The notes beneath the pieces are model-generated. The model made no database searches, was not told the origin of the DNA, and saw nothing but the letters and a program-made list of their open reading frames with translations. A stretch of 64,000 nt of DNA, from positions 682,001-746,000 of the forward strand of contig NZ_QETA01000001.1 in NCBI RefSeq assembly GCF_003123725.1, given 5' to 3'. The translations under genes were made by a program, and so were the position numbers. Shown in pieces: positions 29,855-40,162 of this stretch. The DNA comes from Corticimicrobacter populi. GTDB taxonomy: Bacteria > Pseudomonadota > Gammaproteobacteria > Burkholderiales > Burkholderiaceae_B. How positions within the stretch are numbered: position 1 is the stretch's first letter; each line of letters opens with the position of its first letter.

Positions 29855-30490
29855 TCAGGCTGCGGTCTTGGGCTTGAAGTCGCAAAGGTCGCTGATGCCG
29901 CACTGCGGGCATTTCGGGGTGCGTGCCACGCAGATATAGCGACCATGCAGGATCAGCCAGTGATGGGCATCCAGCAGAAACTCCCTAGGTACGTTGCGCA
30001 GCAGTTTCTGCTCGACCTCGAGGACATTCTTGCCGGGAGCCAGGCCGGTCCGGTTCGACACCCGGAAAATATGGGTGTCGACGGCCATCGTTGGCAGGCC
30101 GAATGCGGTGTTGAGCACGACATTGGCCGTCTTGCGACCCACGCCGGGCAGCGCTTCCAGCGCTTCGCGCTCGCGAGGCACGTTACCGCCATGCAGATCG
30201 AGCAGCATCCGGCAGGTGGCAATCACATTCCTGGCTTTGGTGCGGTACAGACCAATGGTCTTGATGTACTCTGCCAGGCCTTCCTCGCCAAGATCGAACA
30301 GGGTTTGCGGTGTGCCGTATTGTGGGAAAAAACGACGCGTCGCCAGATTGACAGACTTGTCCGTTGCCTGTGCGGACAGAATAACGGCAATCAGCAGTTG
30401 GAAGGGCGTGTCGTATTCGAGTTCGGTGGTTGGGTGCGGATTGGCTGCCCTCAGTCGCTGGAACATTTCGAGACGCTTGGCTGCATTCAT
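29855..30490 (-). CDS. nth: Endonuclease III
   Basis: DNA glycosylase/AP lyase that removes oxidised pyrimidines. The 211-residue protein has the helix-hairpin-helix [12 protein letters not shown] with catalytic Lys120, the catalytic Asp138 in AVDTHIFR, and the [4Fe-4S] cysteines C187, C194, C197 and C203. Length matches E. coli Nth. Its ATG overlaps the end of the rsxB-like gene by four bases. Pairing of nth with an RnfB/RsxB gene is common in gamma- and betaproteobacteria. Confidence 0.96.
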   Translation of the reverse strand: MNAAKRLEMFQRLRAANPHPTTELEYDTPFQLLIAVILSAQATDKSVNLATRRFFPQYGTPQTLFDLGEEGLAEYIKTIGLYRTKARNVIATCRMLLDLHGGNVPREREALEALPGVGRKTANVVLNTAFGLPTMAVDTHIFRVSNRTGLAPGKNVLEVEQKLLRNVPREFLLDAHHWLILHGRYICVARTPKCPQCGISDLCDFKPKTAA

Positions 30491-31095
30491 GGTGCGCCTC
30501 CTGCCGCGGCACGCCGTGCCCTGGCTTTGGCCAGGGCATCCAGCACACTCTGCTGCTTGTGTCCGGCGTCACGTACGGCCACCGGAGGTGCGGTCACCGC
30601 TGCCGGTGCCTTGTCCGCCATGCGCTGCTTGCGCGCCTGGCGGTGCTGGTGGCGCAATCGGGCCTGTTCGGCATCGCTGCGGTTCCAGGCGGGGCGAGGC
30701 GCAGGCACGAGACTGATGCAGTCGACTGGACAGGGCGGCAGGCAGAGGTCGCAACCCGTGCACCAGTCGGCCAGCACGGTATGCATGCGTTTGTTGGCAC
30801 CGACAATGGCATCGACAGGACAGGCCTGAATACACAGCGTACAGCCAATGCAATGCTGCTCGTCGATGACGGCGACCAGCAGGGGCGTATGCTTGCCGCG
30901 AGTTTCGTCCAGCGGCAGTATCGGCGTGTCCAGCAACCTGGCGAGATCAGCAATGCCGGTGTCGCCGCCGGGCGGGCAGCGATTGATGGCGGCTTCGCCG
31001 CGTGCGATGGCAGTGGCATAGGGAGCACAGCCGTCATAGCCGCACTTGGTGCATTGCGTCTGGGGCAGCAGGGCGTTGATCTGTTCTTCGAGCAT
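30487..31095 (-). CDS. rsxB: RnfB/RsxB-type ferredoxin-like electron transport protein
   Basis: Iron-sulfur protein of 202 residues. The N-terminal 4Fe-4S domain ([17 protein letters not shown]) is followed by two ferredoxin cluster motifs, [12 protein letters not shown] and [12 protein letters not shown]. The C-terminal 60 residues are a basic, Ala-rich tail. No membrane anchor precedes the Fe-S domain, and none of the other Rnf/Rsx subunits (A, C, D, G, E) is nearby. It may therefore work as a soluble ferredoxin with the adjacent Fpr and FdxA or support the Nth cluster. That role is inferred. Confidence 0.85.
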   Translation of the reverse strand: MLEEQINALLPQTQCTKCGYDGCAPYATAIARGEAAINRCPPGGDTGIADLARLLDTPILPLDETRGKHTPLLVAVIDEQHCIGCTLCIQACPVDAIVGANKRMHTVLADWCTGCDLCLPPCPVDCISLVPAPRPAWNRSDAEQARLRHQHRQARKQRMADKAPAAVTAPPVAVRDAGHKQQSVLDALAKARARRAAAGGAP

Positions 31096-31134
31096 GCGCG
31101 AAAGAGGAGCAGCGATATGAAGCCGCCCCTGCGA

Positions 31135-31941
31135 TTACCAGTAGTTTTCGACAGCCAGATTGCCCTGGGCACCGCGCCGACCCGGCGCAAAGCCGCGCTC
31201 GCTCAGCATCTTGCGGGCTTGCGTGATCATGTCGGGATTGCCACACAGCATCACGCGGGCGCGCTGGGGATCTAGCGGAGAATCTGCCAAGCGGGCCAGG
31301 TCACCATTTTCGATCAGCGTGGTCAGGCGTTCCTGAGGCATGCCGGGCAGAGCCTCGCGGGTGGCAATGGGCAGGTAGAGGAAGCGATCATTGCCGGCCA
31401 CGCCCCAGTCACACCATGGAGCCTGATCTGCCAGATTCGAGAGCGTATCGCGATAGGCCAGCTCGTCGGCATGGCGTACGCCATGAACCACGATGATACG
31501 ATCAAAAGCCTGCCAGACCGATTGTTCCTTCAGGATAGACAGGTAGGGCCCCAGGCCCGTTCCTGTGCCGATCAGCCAGAGATCGCCGTTCTGGTGCAGG
31601 CGGTCGGCCGTGAGGAAACCGAAGGGCGTGCGGTCGATGCACAGCATGTCACCTGGTTGCAAGGCCGCCAGGCGCGGGCTGAATTGCCCTTCGGGCACGA
31701 CGACCGAATAGAACTCGAGGTAGGGGTCGCTTGCGCCCGATACCATTGAGTAGGCACGCCAGAGTGTCGGCGCTTCTTCCGGCGTGGCGGGGTCCTGCAG
31801 GCCGAGGCGAGCAAACTGCCCTGCCGTGAAGTCAAAGCCCGGCTGGCGTTCGACCCGCAGCGAAAACAGCTTGCCGGGTACCCAGGTACGAACATCCGTA
31901 ACGGGGGTGCGGAAGAATTTTTCGTCGGGAAGCGTCGTCAT
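31135..31941 (-). CDS. fpr: Ferredoxin-NADP+ reductase
   Basis: Flavoenzyme of 268 residues that exchanges electrons between NADPH and ferredoxin. The FAD-binding motif WRAYSMVSG and the NADP-binding stretch LIGTGTGLGPYLSIL are clear, as is MLCGNPDMI in the C-terminal part. It lies 42 bases after the ferredoxin fdxA and 39 bases before rsxB on the same strand. The group fdxA-fpr-rsxB-nth thus reads as an electron-transfer and repair operon. Confidence 0.92.
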   Translation of the reverse strand: MTTLPDEKFFRTPVTDVRTWVPGKLFSLRVERQPGFDFTAGQFARLGLQDPATPEEAPTLWRAYSMVSGASDPYLEFYSVVVPEGQFSPRLAALQPGDMLCIDRTPFGFLTADRLHQNGDLWLIGTGTGLGPYLSILKEQSVWQAFDRIIVVHGVRHADELAYRDTLSNLADQAPWCDWGVAGNDRFLYLPIATREALPGMPQERLTTLIENGDLARLADSPLDPQRARVMLCGNPDMITQARKMLSERGFAPGRRGAQGNLAVENYW

Positions 31942-31983
31942 GTCGGGCGGGTCCTTGCTGCTGGTATCGATGCGCCGCGCGCG

Positions 31984-32307
31984 TCAGCGCTCCAGGTACT
32001 GGAGCTTGTCACCCACGCCATTCCAGTCGTCGGCATCCGGCAGGGAGTCCTTGGCACGGCTGATGGTGGGGAAGGTCGGAGAAAGCTCGGCATTGATCGC
32101 GATGAACTGGACCTGATCACTGGGCACATCTTCTTCGGCGAAAATGGCGTTGGCCGGGCACTCCGGGATACAGACTGCGCAGTCGATGCATTCGTCAGGA
32201 TCGATGACGAGGAAGTTGGGCCCTTCCTTGAAACAATCGACCGGACAAACGTCCACGCAATCGGTATATTTGCATTTGATACAGTTTTCTGTGACGACAT
32301 GAGTCAT
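31984..32307 (-). CDS. fdxA: 7Fe ferredoxin FdxA
   Basis: Small ferredoxin of 107 residues. It has the cysteine pattern of Azotobacter-type 7Fe ferredoxins: [17 protein letters not shown] near the N-terminus and [12 protein letters not shown] in the middle. It would carry one [3Fe-4S] and one [4Fe-4S] cluster. The ATG at 32307 (MTHVVTENC) is the family start, although the frame stays open upstream. A 25-base palindrome lies 40 bases upstream and may control it. The neighbouring fpr is its probable redox partner. Confidence 0.94.
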   Translation of the reverse strand: MTHVVTENCIKCKYTDCVDVCPVDCFKEGPNFLVIDPDECIDCAVCIPECPANAIFAEEDVPSDQVQFIAINAELSPTFPTISRAKDSLPDADDWNGVGDKLQYLER

Positions 32308-32346
32308 GTTCGGTACTCCGGCGGCTGTGCCGCGCTCCAACGAAAT

Positions 32347-32371
32347 CATTGCGACCGCGCTGGTCGCAATG
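32347..32371. promoter_or_regulatory. Palindrome between fdxA and pncB
   Basis: CATTGCGACC (32347-32356) and its perfect complement GGTCGCAATG (32362-32371) flank a five-base spacer. It lies between divergent fdxA (40 bases away) and pncB (90 bases away). There is no T tract on either side, so an operator or leader hairpin is more likely than a terminator. The binding protein is unknown. Confidence 0.55.
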
Positions 32372-32460
32372 TGCAATTTTACCCAATTGGCGGATTTTGG
32401 CAGGGATACCCCTTTCGGGGCAGGTGCTGTACCATGGCCGCTTGATATGCAGCTGACGAT

Positions 32461-33642
32461 ATGATTATTACTTCGCTTCTCGATACCGATCTGTACAAAT
32501 TCAGCATGATGCAGGTCGTGCTGCATCAGTTCCCTGCCGCGCAGGTCGAATACCGCTACAAGTGTCGCACGACAGGTGTTGACCTGCGGCCCTATATCGA
32601 CGAAATCCGCGCAGAAGTTCGCGCATTATGCCAGCTTCGCTTCGCAGAAGACGAACTTCACTACCTTTCCGGCTTGCGATTTATCAAAAGTGATTTCGTT
32701 GATTTCCTGCGGCTCTTCCATTTACCGGAAAAGGCAATTGATATTATCGAGAGCGATGATAACGGCGGCATTTCAATCAGTGTCCAAGGCCCGTGGCTGC
32801 ATACGATTCTTTTTGAAATTCCGGTATTGGCAATCGTTAATGAGGTTTATTTCAGAAATACCAGCCGTTTTCCGGATTCTGAATGGGAAGAGGGGCGCAA
32901 GCGCCTTCAATCCAAAATGCACCTGGTGCTCGATGACCCTGACCTTGATGAGTTTCGCCTGGCCGAATATGGTACGCGGCGGCGCTTTTCCAAGGCCTGG
33001 CATGCGGAGGTCGTGCGGGTGCTCAAGGAGCAGATGGGGCCGCATTTTGCCGGCACCAGCAATGTCTGGCTGGCACGCGAGCACAATGTCACGCCGCTTG
33101 GCACCATGGGGCATGAATATCTTCAGGCTTGCCAGGGATTGGGGCCGCGCCTGCGCGACTCTCAGGTTTTCGCGCTCGAGACCTGGGCCAAGGAATATCG
33201 GGGCGATCTGGGCATTGCCTTGTCCGATGTCTATGGCATGGAAGCCTTCCTGCGCGATTTCGATATGTATTTCTGCAAGCTCTTCGATGGGGCGCGACAT
33301 GATTCCGGCGATCCGTTTACCTGGGGCGAGCGCATGTTGGAGCACTATCGCAAGAATCGCGTCGATCCTCGCACCAAGACACTGATTTTCTCGGACGGAC
33401 TGACCTTTCCGTTGGCCATCGAACTGGCCAAGCGCTTTGCGGGGCGCTGCAAAGTCTCATTCGGCATTGGCACCAACCTGACCAACGACCTGGGGCATCA
33501 GCCGTTGCAGGTGGTCATGAAGATGATCCGTTGCAATGGCCAGCCGGTCGCCAAGGTGTCGGATGCGCCGGAAAAAACCATGTGCGATGACCCAGCCTAC
33601 CTGGCGTACCTGCGCCAGGTCTTTGATCTGCCGCCACCCTGA
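32461..33642 (+). CDS. pncB: Nicotinate phosphoribosyltransferase
   Basis: Converts nicotinate and PRPP to nicotinate mononucleotide in NAD salvage. The 393-residue protein begins with [15 protein letters not shown]. It contains [12 protein letters not shown], which holds the conserved, autophosphorylated histidine, then [11 protein letters not shown] and a C-terminal phosphate-binding region [13 protein letters not shown]. Length matches the E. coli enzyme. Codons in roughly residues 55-140 are visibly more AT-rich than the rest. It is divergent from fdxA. Confidence 0.95.
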   Translation: MIITSLLDTDLYKFSMMQVVLHQFPAAQVEYRYKCRTTGVDLRPYIDEIRAEVRALCQLRFAEDELHYLSGLRFIKSDFVDFLRLFHLPEKAIDIIESDDNGGISISVQGPWLHTILFEIPVLAIVNEVYFRNTSRFPDSEWEEGRKRLQSKMHLVLDDPDLDEFRLAEYGTRRRFSKAWHAEVVRVLKEQMGPHFAGTSNVWLAREHNVTPLGTMGHEYLQACQGLGPRLRDSQVFALETWAKEYRGDLGIALSDVYGMEAFLRDFDMYFCKLFDGARHDSGDPFTWGERMLEHYRKNRVDPRTKTLIFSDGLTFPLAIELAKRFAGRCKVSFGIGTNLTNDLGHQPLQVVMKMIRCNGQPVAKVSDAPEKTMCDDPAYLAYLRQVFDLPPP

Positions 33643-33715
33643 TCAAGACAAATACGCGGTATCCTGACATGTTGGTAATTCCTGTCCGGTATTTTGCCGT
33701 TTTCTGCTTGCGACC

Positions 33716-35986
33716 ATGCCTGTATCTTCGACCACCCGTACTGATACCGTCGACCTGAGTGCCGATCCAGCCGTCCTGCTCGACGAGGACTGGCTGCAGG
33801 CTGTTTCGGAGGAACTGGACGACAAGGGACAGGCGCTGATGGCCCAGGTGCGTGCCTGGATTTTGCCTCGACTGAATGATCGGCAGGCAGCCAGCGGCGA
33901 ACGGCTGGCCGCACATGGGGCCGGTGTGGCCTTGATTCTGGCAGGTTTGCAGCTTGATGCCGCGACTCGTACAGCCGGCCTGCTCGCCGCATTGCCGGTC
34001 GAGCAGATGGAACCGCGTTCGTTGCGCAACAATCCTGTTGCTGCCGAGTTTGGCGGAGAAGTGGCGCGGCTGGTGCAGGGTGCGCAGGCGCTGATCCGCC
34101 TGGGGCAGATTGCCCGCGAATCCAACGACAGCGAGGCGCGTTCCGGCAATCAGCAGGAAATGCTGCGCAAGATGCTGCTGGCGATGGCGGCCGATCTGCG
34201 CATTGTGCTGATGCGGCTGGCCTCGCGCCTGCAGACACTGCGCTGGCATGCTGTCAGCAAAGTGCCGTGTTCGCCCGAGTTTGCTCGCGAAAGCCTGAGT
34301 CTGTATGCGCCCCTGGCCAACCGGCTCGGTATCTGGCAGCTCAAGTGGGAGCTCGAGGATCTGGCCTTTCGCCAGCTCGACCCGGTGCGTTACAAGTCGA
34401 TTGCGTCCAGCCTTGAAGAAAAGCGGGTCGAGCGCGAGGCATTCATCGTGCGTGCCGTCGAACGGGTTCGCGCGGCCCTGGCAGGTGTCGGCATCGAGGC
34501 CGATGTCAGCGGGCGTCCCAAGCATATCTACAGCATCTGGAACAAGATGCGCATCAAGAAGCTGGATTTTTCCCAGCTTTACGACCTGCGGGCGTTGCGC
34601 GTGATTGTGGCCGACGAGCGTGAATGCTACACGGCACTGGGGCTGGTCCACGAAATGTGGAATCCCTTGCCCGAGCAGTTCGATGACTATATCTCGCGAC
34701 CCAAGCCCAATGGCTATCGCTCGCTTCATACCGTTGTCAATGATGAGGATGGCAAGCCATTCGAGGTGCAGATCCGTACTCGCGAGATGCATGATTTTGC
34801 CGAGTATGGCATGGCAGCGCACTGGCACTACAAAGAGGCTGGCGCTCGCGGTGGTCAGGTCAAGGCTTCGAGTCAGTATGATCGCCAACTTGCCTGGATG
34901 CGACAGTTGCTGGCCTGGAATACCGATGTCAGTAACGAGGAGGGCGGCCGACCCGAGGCTCAGGTCGAGATGGCCGTCGAGGATGAGCGTATTTACGTGC
35001 TCACGCCGCAGGCCCGCGTGATTGATCTGCCGCAGGGGGCCACGCCGGTCGATTTTGCCTATCACCTGCATACCGACCTGGGACATCGTTGTCGCGGTGC
35101 GCGAGTCGATGGCCAGATGGTGCCCCTGCTGACAAAGCTGCAGACCGGCCAGACGGTCGAGATTATCGCGGCCAAGTCAGGCGGGCCTTCGCGCGACTGG
35201 CTCAAGCCTCAATCCGGTTTTCTGGCCAGCCCGCGGGCGCGTGCCAAGGTGCGGCTCTGGTTCAATGCCATTGAGTTGCAGCAACGCATCGTACAGGGCC
35301 AGGCGCTGGTCGAAAAGGAATTGCAGCGGCTGGGCAAGACCGCCGTCAATCAGGAGCAACTGGCGCAGCAACTGGGCTTTGCCCGTGCCGATGATCTGTA
35401 TGTGGCCGCGGCCAAGGAAGAGTTCAGCCTGCGCCAGCTTGATCACCTGTTCCAGCAACAGGAGCGGGGTGAGCAGGCAGAGGATGAGGATGCCGACCTG
35501 TTTGCACAGTCCGGCCGCACGGCCGGACGCGAGACGGCCTCGACCCAGGGCGGCGTGCTGGTGGTGGGCGTCGATGCGTTGATGACGCAGTTGGCGCGCT
35601 GCTGTCGCCCCGCACCGCCCGATGCCATCAACGGGTTTGTCACGCGTGGTCGTGGGGTGTCCATACACCGTGCGGATTGTCACAGCTTTGCCGTACTCGC
35701 CGAACGACATCCGGAGCGGGTCATCGAGGTGGCCTGGGGGCAGGGCAAGGATGCGCTCTATCCGGTCGATATCAGTGTGCGGGCACAGGATCGCTCCGGT
35801 TTGCTGAGGGATCTGTCCGAAGTGTTCGCCCGGCAGCGGCTCAATGTGGTGGGGGTCAATACGCAGAGCAGGCGTTCCCTGGCACATATGGTGTTCACGG
35901 TCGAGGTGCGCGACGGCAGTCAGCTGTTGCAGGTGCTGGCCGCTCTGGCCGAGGTGCGCGACGTGGTAGAGGCTGTGCGGGCCTGA
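33716..35986 (+). CDS. relA: (p)ppGpp synthetase RelA
   Basis: Ribosome-associated stringent-response enzyme of 756 residues. The N-terminal pseudo-hydrolase region reads GLLAALPVEQ where bifunctional Rel/SpoT enzymes have LLHDxxEDT, so it should be synthesis-only, as in true RelA. The synthetase domain includes GRPKHIYSIWNKM and RPKPNGYRSLHT. A TGS domain (VYVLTPQARVIDLP region), helical and zinc-finger regions and a C-terminal ACT domain follow. The spacing before trpB suggests a separate unit. Confidence 0.94.
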   Translation: MPVSSTTRTDTVDLSADPAVLLDEDWLQAVSEELDDKGQALMAQVRAWILPRLNDRQAASGERLAAHGAGVALILAGLQLDAATRTAGLLAALPVEQMEPRSLRNNPVAAEFGGEVARLVQGAQALIRLGQIARESNDSEARSGNQQEMLRKMLLAMAADLRIVLMRLASRLQTLRWHAVSKVPCSPEFARESLSLYAPLANRLGIWQLKWELEDLAFRQLDPVRYKSIASSLEEKRVEREAFIVRAVERVRAALAGVGIEADVSGRPKHIYSIWNKMRIKKLDFSQLYDLRALRVIVADERECYTALGLVHEMWNPLPEQFDDYISRPKPNGYRSLHTVVNDEDGKPFEVQIRTREMHDFAEYGMAAHWHYKEAGARGGQVKASSQYDRQLAWMRQLLAWNTDVSNEEGGRPEAQVEMAVEDERIYVLTPQARVIDLPQGATPVDFAYHLHTDLGHRCRGARVDGQMVPLLTKLQTGQTVEIIAAKSGGPSRDWLKPQSGFLASPRARAKVRLWFNAIELQQRIVQGQALVEKELQRLGKTAVNQEQLAQQLGFARADDLYVAAAKEEFSLRQLDHLFQQQERGEQAEDEDADLFAQSGRTAGRETASTQGGVLVVGVDALMTQLARCCRPAPPDAINGFVTRGRGVSIHRADCHSFAVLAERHPERVIEVAWGQGKDALYPVDISVRAQDRSGLLRDLSEVFARQRLNVVGVNTQSRRSLAHMVFTVEVRDGSQLLQVLAALAEVRDVVEAVRA

Positions 35987-36124
35987 GTGAATGCGTTGTC
36001 ATCGTTCAGGCCAGGTTGGCCTTCGATATTCGGTGCCGAGGTATCACCTTTGGGAGAGCAGGGCTCCGGGCATCGCATGTCAGCGGCCAGACTGCTAAAA
36101 TGTCCGATTACTTTAGGTAGCCTC

Positions 36125-37324
36125 ATGACAGCTTACGACCAACCTGATGCCAACGGGCACTTTGGGCCATACGGCGGCGTATTCGTCGGCGAGACCCTGG
36201 TGCATGCACTGGATGAATTGCGCGATGCCTATGCTCGCTATCGCGACGATCCCGAGTTCGTGACCGAGTTCGAATACGAGCTGCGGCATTTCGTGGGCCG
36301 GCCTTCGCCGGTCTATCATGCCCGCCACTGGTCGGAGCAGATCGGCGGCGCGCAGATCTGGTTCAAGCGCGAGGATCTCAACCATACCGGCGCACACAAG
36401 GTCAATAACTGTATTGGCCAGGCCCTGCTGGCACGCCGCATGGGCAAGCGCAAGGTCATTGCCGAAACCGGTGCAGGTCAGCATGGCGTGGCCACGGCAA
36501 CCGTTGCCGCCCGTTTCGGGATGGAGTGCAAGGTCTTCATGGGCAGCGAGGATGTCCGTCGGCAGGCGGCCAATGTGTACCGCATGAAGCTGCTGGGTGC
36601 CGAGGTCTGCGAAGTCGATTCAGGTTCGCGCACGCTCAAGGATGCGATGAACGAGGCCATGCGCCACTGGGTCACGAATGTCGAGGATACCTACTACATC
36701 ATCGGCACGGTCGCGGGGCCGCATCCCTATCCGGCCATGGTGCGTGATTTCCAGATGGTGATCGGTTGCGAGGCACTGGTGCAGATGCCCGAGGCCGCCG
36801 GTCGCCAGCCCGATGTCGTGGTCGCTGCCGTGGGCGGCGGCTCCAATGCCATGGGTATTTTCTATCCTTATCTGACGCATGATGCCGTCCGTCTGGTCGG
36901 CGTTGAGGCAGCGGGTGACGGGCTCGAAACAGGGCGTCATGCGGCGTCGCTCACGCTGGGTACGCCGGGTGTGCTGCACGGCAACCGCACCTATCTGCTG
37001 CAGGATGTTCATGGGCAGATCCAGGAAACCCATTCGGTTTCGGCGGGCCTGGACTACCCTGGCGTAGGGCCGGAACATGCCTGGCTCAAGGATGTTGGTC
37101 GCGCCGAATACCAGACCGTGACCGACACAGAGGCGCTGGCGGCATTTCATGACTGTTGCCGCCTGGAGGGCATCATTCCGGCGCTTGAGTCTTCACATGC
37201 CTTGGCGTGTGCCCGCCGCATGGCAGCCTCCATGTCGCCCGATCAGATCATCCTGGTCAACCTGTCCGGGCGCGGCGACAAGGATATCCATACCGTGGCC
37301 GAGCGTGGCGGTATTGTTTTCTAG
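36125..37324 (+). CDS. trpB: Tryptophan synthase beta chain
   Basis: Condenses indole with serine using pyridoxal phosphate. The 399-residue protein contains the PLP lysine K92 in [25 protein letters not shown], and the phosphate-binding [12 protein letters not shown]. The frame is open from a GTG at 35987, but the ATG at 36125 ([18 protein letters not shown]) is the family start. trpA follows after 45 bases and accD after that. In many betaproteobacteria trpF precedes trpB; here relA does. Confidence 0.97.
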   Translation: MTAYDQPDANGHFGPYGGVFVGETLVHALDELRDAYARYRDDPEFVTEFEYELRHFVGRPSPVYHARHWSEQIGGAQIWFKREDLNHTGAHKVNNCIGQALLARRMGKRKVIAETGAGQHGVATATVAARFGMECKVFMGSEDVRRQAANVYRMKLLGAEVCEVDSGSRTLKDAMNEAMRHWVTNVEDTYYIIGTVAGPHPYPAMVRDFQMVIGCEALVQMPEAAGRQPDVVVAAVGGGSNAMGIFYPYLTHDAVRLVGVEAAGDGLETGRHAASLTLGTPGVLHGNRTYLLQDVHGQIQETHSVSAGLDYPGVGPEHAWLKDVGRAEYQTVTDTEALAAFHDCCRLEGIIPALESSHALACARRMAASMSPDQIILVNLSGRGDKDIHTVAERGGIVF

Positions 37325-37369
37325 GAAAAGCATGAATCATTTTCCGTATCGACAACAAGGAGTGCGGGC

Positions 37370-38206
37370 ATGAGCGCACAGCCTGACAACCGTATTGATC
37401 GTACCTTTGCCGCACTGCGCGCCGCCGAGCGACGCCGGGCGGCACTGGTGCCGTATATCGCCGCGGGTGATCCGTCCGACGAAGCGACCGTGCCGCTGAT
37501 GCATGCACTGGTGGCCAATGGGGCCGATATTCTCGAACTGGGCGTTCCGTTCTCCGATCCTTCGGCAGATGGTCCGGTCGTGCAGCGGGCGACGCAGCGG
37601 GCGCTGGATCGTGGCATGAACCTGTCGCGGGTGCTGGAACTGGTTGCTGCGTTTCGCCGCGATGACCAGAATACGCCCGTGGTACTCATGGGCTATGCCA
37701 ATCCGATCGAACGCATGGGACTGGGGCAGTTCGCCGCCCGAGCGGCCGAAGCCGGTGTCGATGGTGTCCTGACGGTAGACTATACGCCAGAGGAAAGCGC
37801 TGATTACACTGCCGCGCTGGCCCGGCATGGCATAGCGCCGATTTTTCTGCTGGCACCCACTTCTTCCGAACAGCGTATCCGCCAGGTGGCTGCCCTGGCA
37901 CGTGGCTATGTGTACTATGTATCGCTCAAGGGCGTCACTGGCGCAGGCCATCTGGATATCGACGACGTCGAGCGCCGGCTGACTGCCATCCGCGAGCATG
38001 TCACGATCCCGGTCGGGGTTGGCTTTGGTATCCGCGATGCAGCCAGTGCTGCCCGCATCGGCGGTGTGGCCGATGCGGTGGTGATCGGCAGCAAACTGAT
38101 CGAAACCATCGAGCAGGCCGTAGCGGATGCCGCGCCCCAGGCAGTGGCCGACAAGGCTGCCGAGGCCGCAGGGGCATGGCTCAAGACCGTGCGCGACGCG
38201 CTCTGA
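37370..38206 (+). CDS. trpA: Tryptophan synthase alpha chain
   Basis: Cleaves indole-3-glycerol phosphate and channels indole to TrpB. The 278-residue TIM barrel has catalytic E56 and D67 in [16 protein letters not shown], and the flexible loop segment [17 protein letters not shown] lies a few bases upstream of the ATG at 37370. It sits between trpB and accD on the same strand, a conserved betaproteobacterial order. Confidence 0.97.
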   Translation: MSAQPDNRIDRTFAALRAAERRRAALVPYIAAGDPSDEATVPLMHALVANGADILELGVPFSDPSADGPVVQRATQRALDRGMNLSRVLELVAAFRRDDQNTPVVLMGYANPIERMGLGQFAARAAEAGVDGVLTVDYTPEESADYTAALARHGIAPIFLLAPTSSEQRIRQVAALARGYVYYVSLKGVTGAGHLDIDDVERRLTAIREHVTIPVGVGFGIRDAASAARIGGVADAVVIGSKLIETIEQAVADAAPQAVADKAAEAAGAWLKTVRDAL

Positions 38207-38231
38207 ACAGATTGACAACAGGAATCGCAAC

Positions 38232-39104
38232 ATGAGTTGGCTAGACAAGATTTTGCCTCCGCGCATTCACAAGAACGAAGGGGCCGGCAAGCGTGTGCCC
38301 GAAGGCCTGTGGGTCAAGTGTCCGTCGTGCGAGGCCGTGCTGTACAACGAGGATCTTTCGGCAAACATGCGTGTCTGCCCGAAATGTGATCATCACATGC
38401 GCATCGGCTCCCGTGCCCGCATCGATACCTTGCTGGATCGTGAAGGGCGTACCGAGATCGGCCAGAATACCCGTGCAGTCGACAGCCTCAAGTTCAAGGA
38501 CAGCCGCAAGTATCCCGAGCGCTTGCAAGAAGCCATGAAGCAGACGGGTGAAACCGACGCGCTGGTGGTGGTGCAGGGTGCCATTGTCACGCAGCCGGTC
38601 GTGTTGGCCTGCTTCGAGTTCGAGTTCATGGGGGGGTCGATGGGCTCCGTCGTCGGTGAACGCTTTGCACGTGGCGTGCAGGCAGCCATCGATGGCCGCA
38701 TGCCATTCATCTGTGTGGCGGCTTCGGGCGGTGCACGCATGCAGGAAAGCCTGCAGTCGCTGATGCAGATGGCCAAGACCAATGCCATGCTGACACGCCT
38801 TGCCGAAAAAGGGCTGCCATTCATCAGTGTGCTGACCGATCCGACCATGGGTGGCGTGTCTGCCAGCTTTGCCTTCATGGGCGATGTGGTCGTGGCTGAA
38901 CCCAAGGCACTGATTGGTTTTGCCGGACCGCGCGTGATCGAGCAGACCGTGCGTGAAAAACTGCCCGAAGGTTTCCAGCGTGCCGAGTTCCTGCTCGACA
39001 AAGGGGCCATCGACATGATCGTGGATCGGCGCAAGCTGCGCGATGAACTGGCACACCTGCTGGCCTTGTTGATGCGACAGCCGGAAGGCGTCGTTTCCCA
39101 GTAA
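38232..39104 (+). CDS. accD: Acetyl-CoA carboxylase carboxyltransferase subunit beta
   Basis: Beta half of the carboxyltransferase in fatty acid synthesis; it pairs with AccA. The 290-residue protein has the N-terminal zinc ribbon (C30, C33, C49, C52). The crotonase-like core includes [19 protein letters not shown] and SGGARMQES. The ATG at 38232 (MSWLDKI) is preferred over the earlier open frame. It is probably co-transcribed with trpBA. folC, which often follows, is absent here. Confidence 0.97.
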   Translation: MSWLDKILPPRIHKNEGAGKRVPEGLWVKCPSCEAVLYNEDLSANMRVCPKCDHHMRIGSRARIDTLLDREGRTEIGQNTRAVDSLKFKDSRKYPERLQEAMKQTGETDALVVVQGAIVTQPVVLACFEFEFMGGSMGSVVGERFARGVQAAIDGRMPFICVAASGGARMQESLQSLMQMAKTNAMLTRLAEKGLPFISVLTDPTMGGVSASFAFMGDVVVAEPKALIGFAGPRVIEQTVREKLPEGFQRAEFLLDKGAIDMIVDRRKLRDELAHLLALLMRQPEGVVSQ

Positions 39105-39176
39105 GGCGCTGCCAGCCTGGGGGCAGTGTCGGGCGGACTGTTATGCAGGGGCCGCCTTTCTGGATTCAGACTCGTC

Positions 39177-40049
39177 TCAGGGGGCCGTTTTGCCCCTGCG
39201 AGAGCGATACTGCTCTATCCATCCCGCAGACTGGGCGATGCCCCCAAATGGAAAGAAATGCAGATTCACCTTTCCATGCGCTTCTGTCAGACCGGCGGCC
39301 AGGCGATCCACAAAAAGATCTGGCCCTGCCGTTCCGAGCAGCTTACCCATTGAAAATCCGTACTTGGACCATATCGATGTGCATGCACTGACGCCGCACA
39401 ATGCGGCATAACGCATCAGCACTGCGATGCCTGCCGGGCCAGGTACGCCGATCCGCACAGGATGATCAAGGCCACGCTCGCGCAATGCTTTCAACCATGT
39501 CAAAACGCTGTCGGCATCAAATGAAAACTGGGTGACGATCAGCGGTGTCATGCCACGCATGGCAATGCTGTGGCACTTCTTTTCGAGCGCATCCCAGCGA
39601 TGGGCGGGGTCCATGACCGGATGGCCTTCAGGATGACCGCTGACCCCTATGACTTTGATGCCGGAGCGCTCGAAGATGCCAGTTTCGATCAGTGACAAGC
39701 TATCTGGAAACGGCCCCATCGGGCTTGGGGGATCACCCGCAACGATCAGGCAATGTTCGACACCTGCTTCGATGGTTGCGCGCTTGATAAATAAATCAAG
39801 CTCTGTCAACGAGGTCACCCGGCGTGCCGAAAGATGTGGCATGGCGTCAAAACCGAGTTTGTGTACGGCCCGTGCAGCGGCCAGCCGTGTGTCATTGTCC
39901 TGACCTGGCAGGTAGGGAATGGAGACGATGGATGCCGGTGCTATCCGGGGCGCTGCTGCGGTCAGGGCCGGCATGTCCTTCGCGTTGACCTCTAGCGAAT
40001 AGGCATCAGTCATATCGATGGCGGCGCTGGGTGTATCGGGATGAGTCAA
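39177..40049 (-). CDS. Methylenetetrahydrofolate reductase-family protein
   Basis: Flavin-dependent MTHFR-fold protein of 290 residues. The core strands ASIVSIPYLPGQDNDTR, CLIVAGDPPSP and VTQFSFDADSVLTWL fit the family. It differs from housekeeping MetF: the N-terminal catalytic region is unusual, and it stands alone rather than beside methionine genes. Such paralogues are often tied to one-carbon recycling from demethylation of methylated amines, osmolytes or aromatics; no such genes are seen here. Enzymatic role is therefore open. Confidence 0.78.
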   Translation of the reverse strand: MTHPDTPSAAIDMTDAYSLEVNAKDMPALTAAAPRIAPASIVSIPYLPGQDNDTRLAAARAVHKLGFDAMPHLSARRVTSLTELDLFIKRATIEAGVEHCLIVAGDPPSPMGPFPDSLSLIETGIFERSGIKVIGVSGHPEGHPVMDPAHRWDALEKKCHSIAMRGMTPLIVTQFSFDADSVLTWLKALRERGLDHPVRIGVPGPAGIAVLMRYAALCGVSACTSIWSKYGFSMGKLLGTAGPDLFVDRLAAGLTEAHGKVNLHFFPFGGIAQSAGWIEQYRSRRGKTAP

Positions 40050-40100
40050 GGGATCTGCCGTATCTGGCGAATATTGGCAAAATTCTGTTGTGATGAAATG

Positions 40101-40138
40101 AAAAACCGCCCCGACAAGAATATATCGGGGCGGTTTTT
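40101..40138 (-). terminator. Rho-independent terminator after rne
   Basis: A 14-base perfect stem, AAAAACCGCCCCGA at 40101-40114 and its complement at 40125-40138, encloses a 10-base loop. On the minus strand it ends in a run of T, so it would stop rne transcription 25 bases past the stop codon. The A/T runs on both sides mean it could also act on the plus strand. Confidence 0.88.
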
Positions 40139-40162
40139 TCAGGCCATCAGACCCGGACTGTT

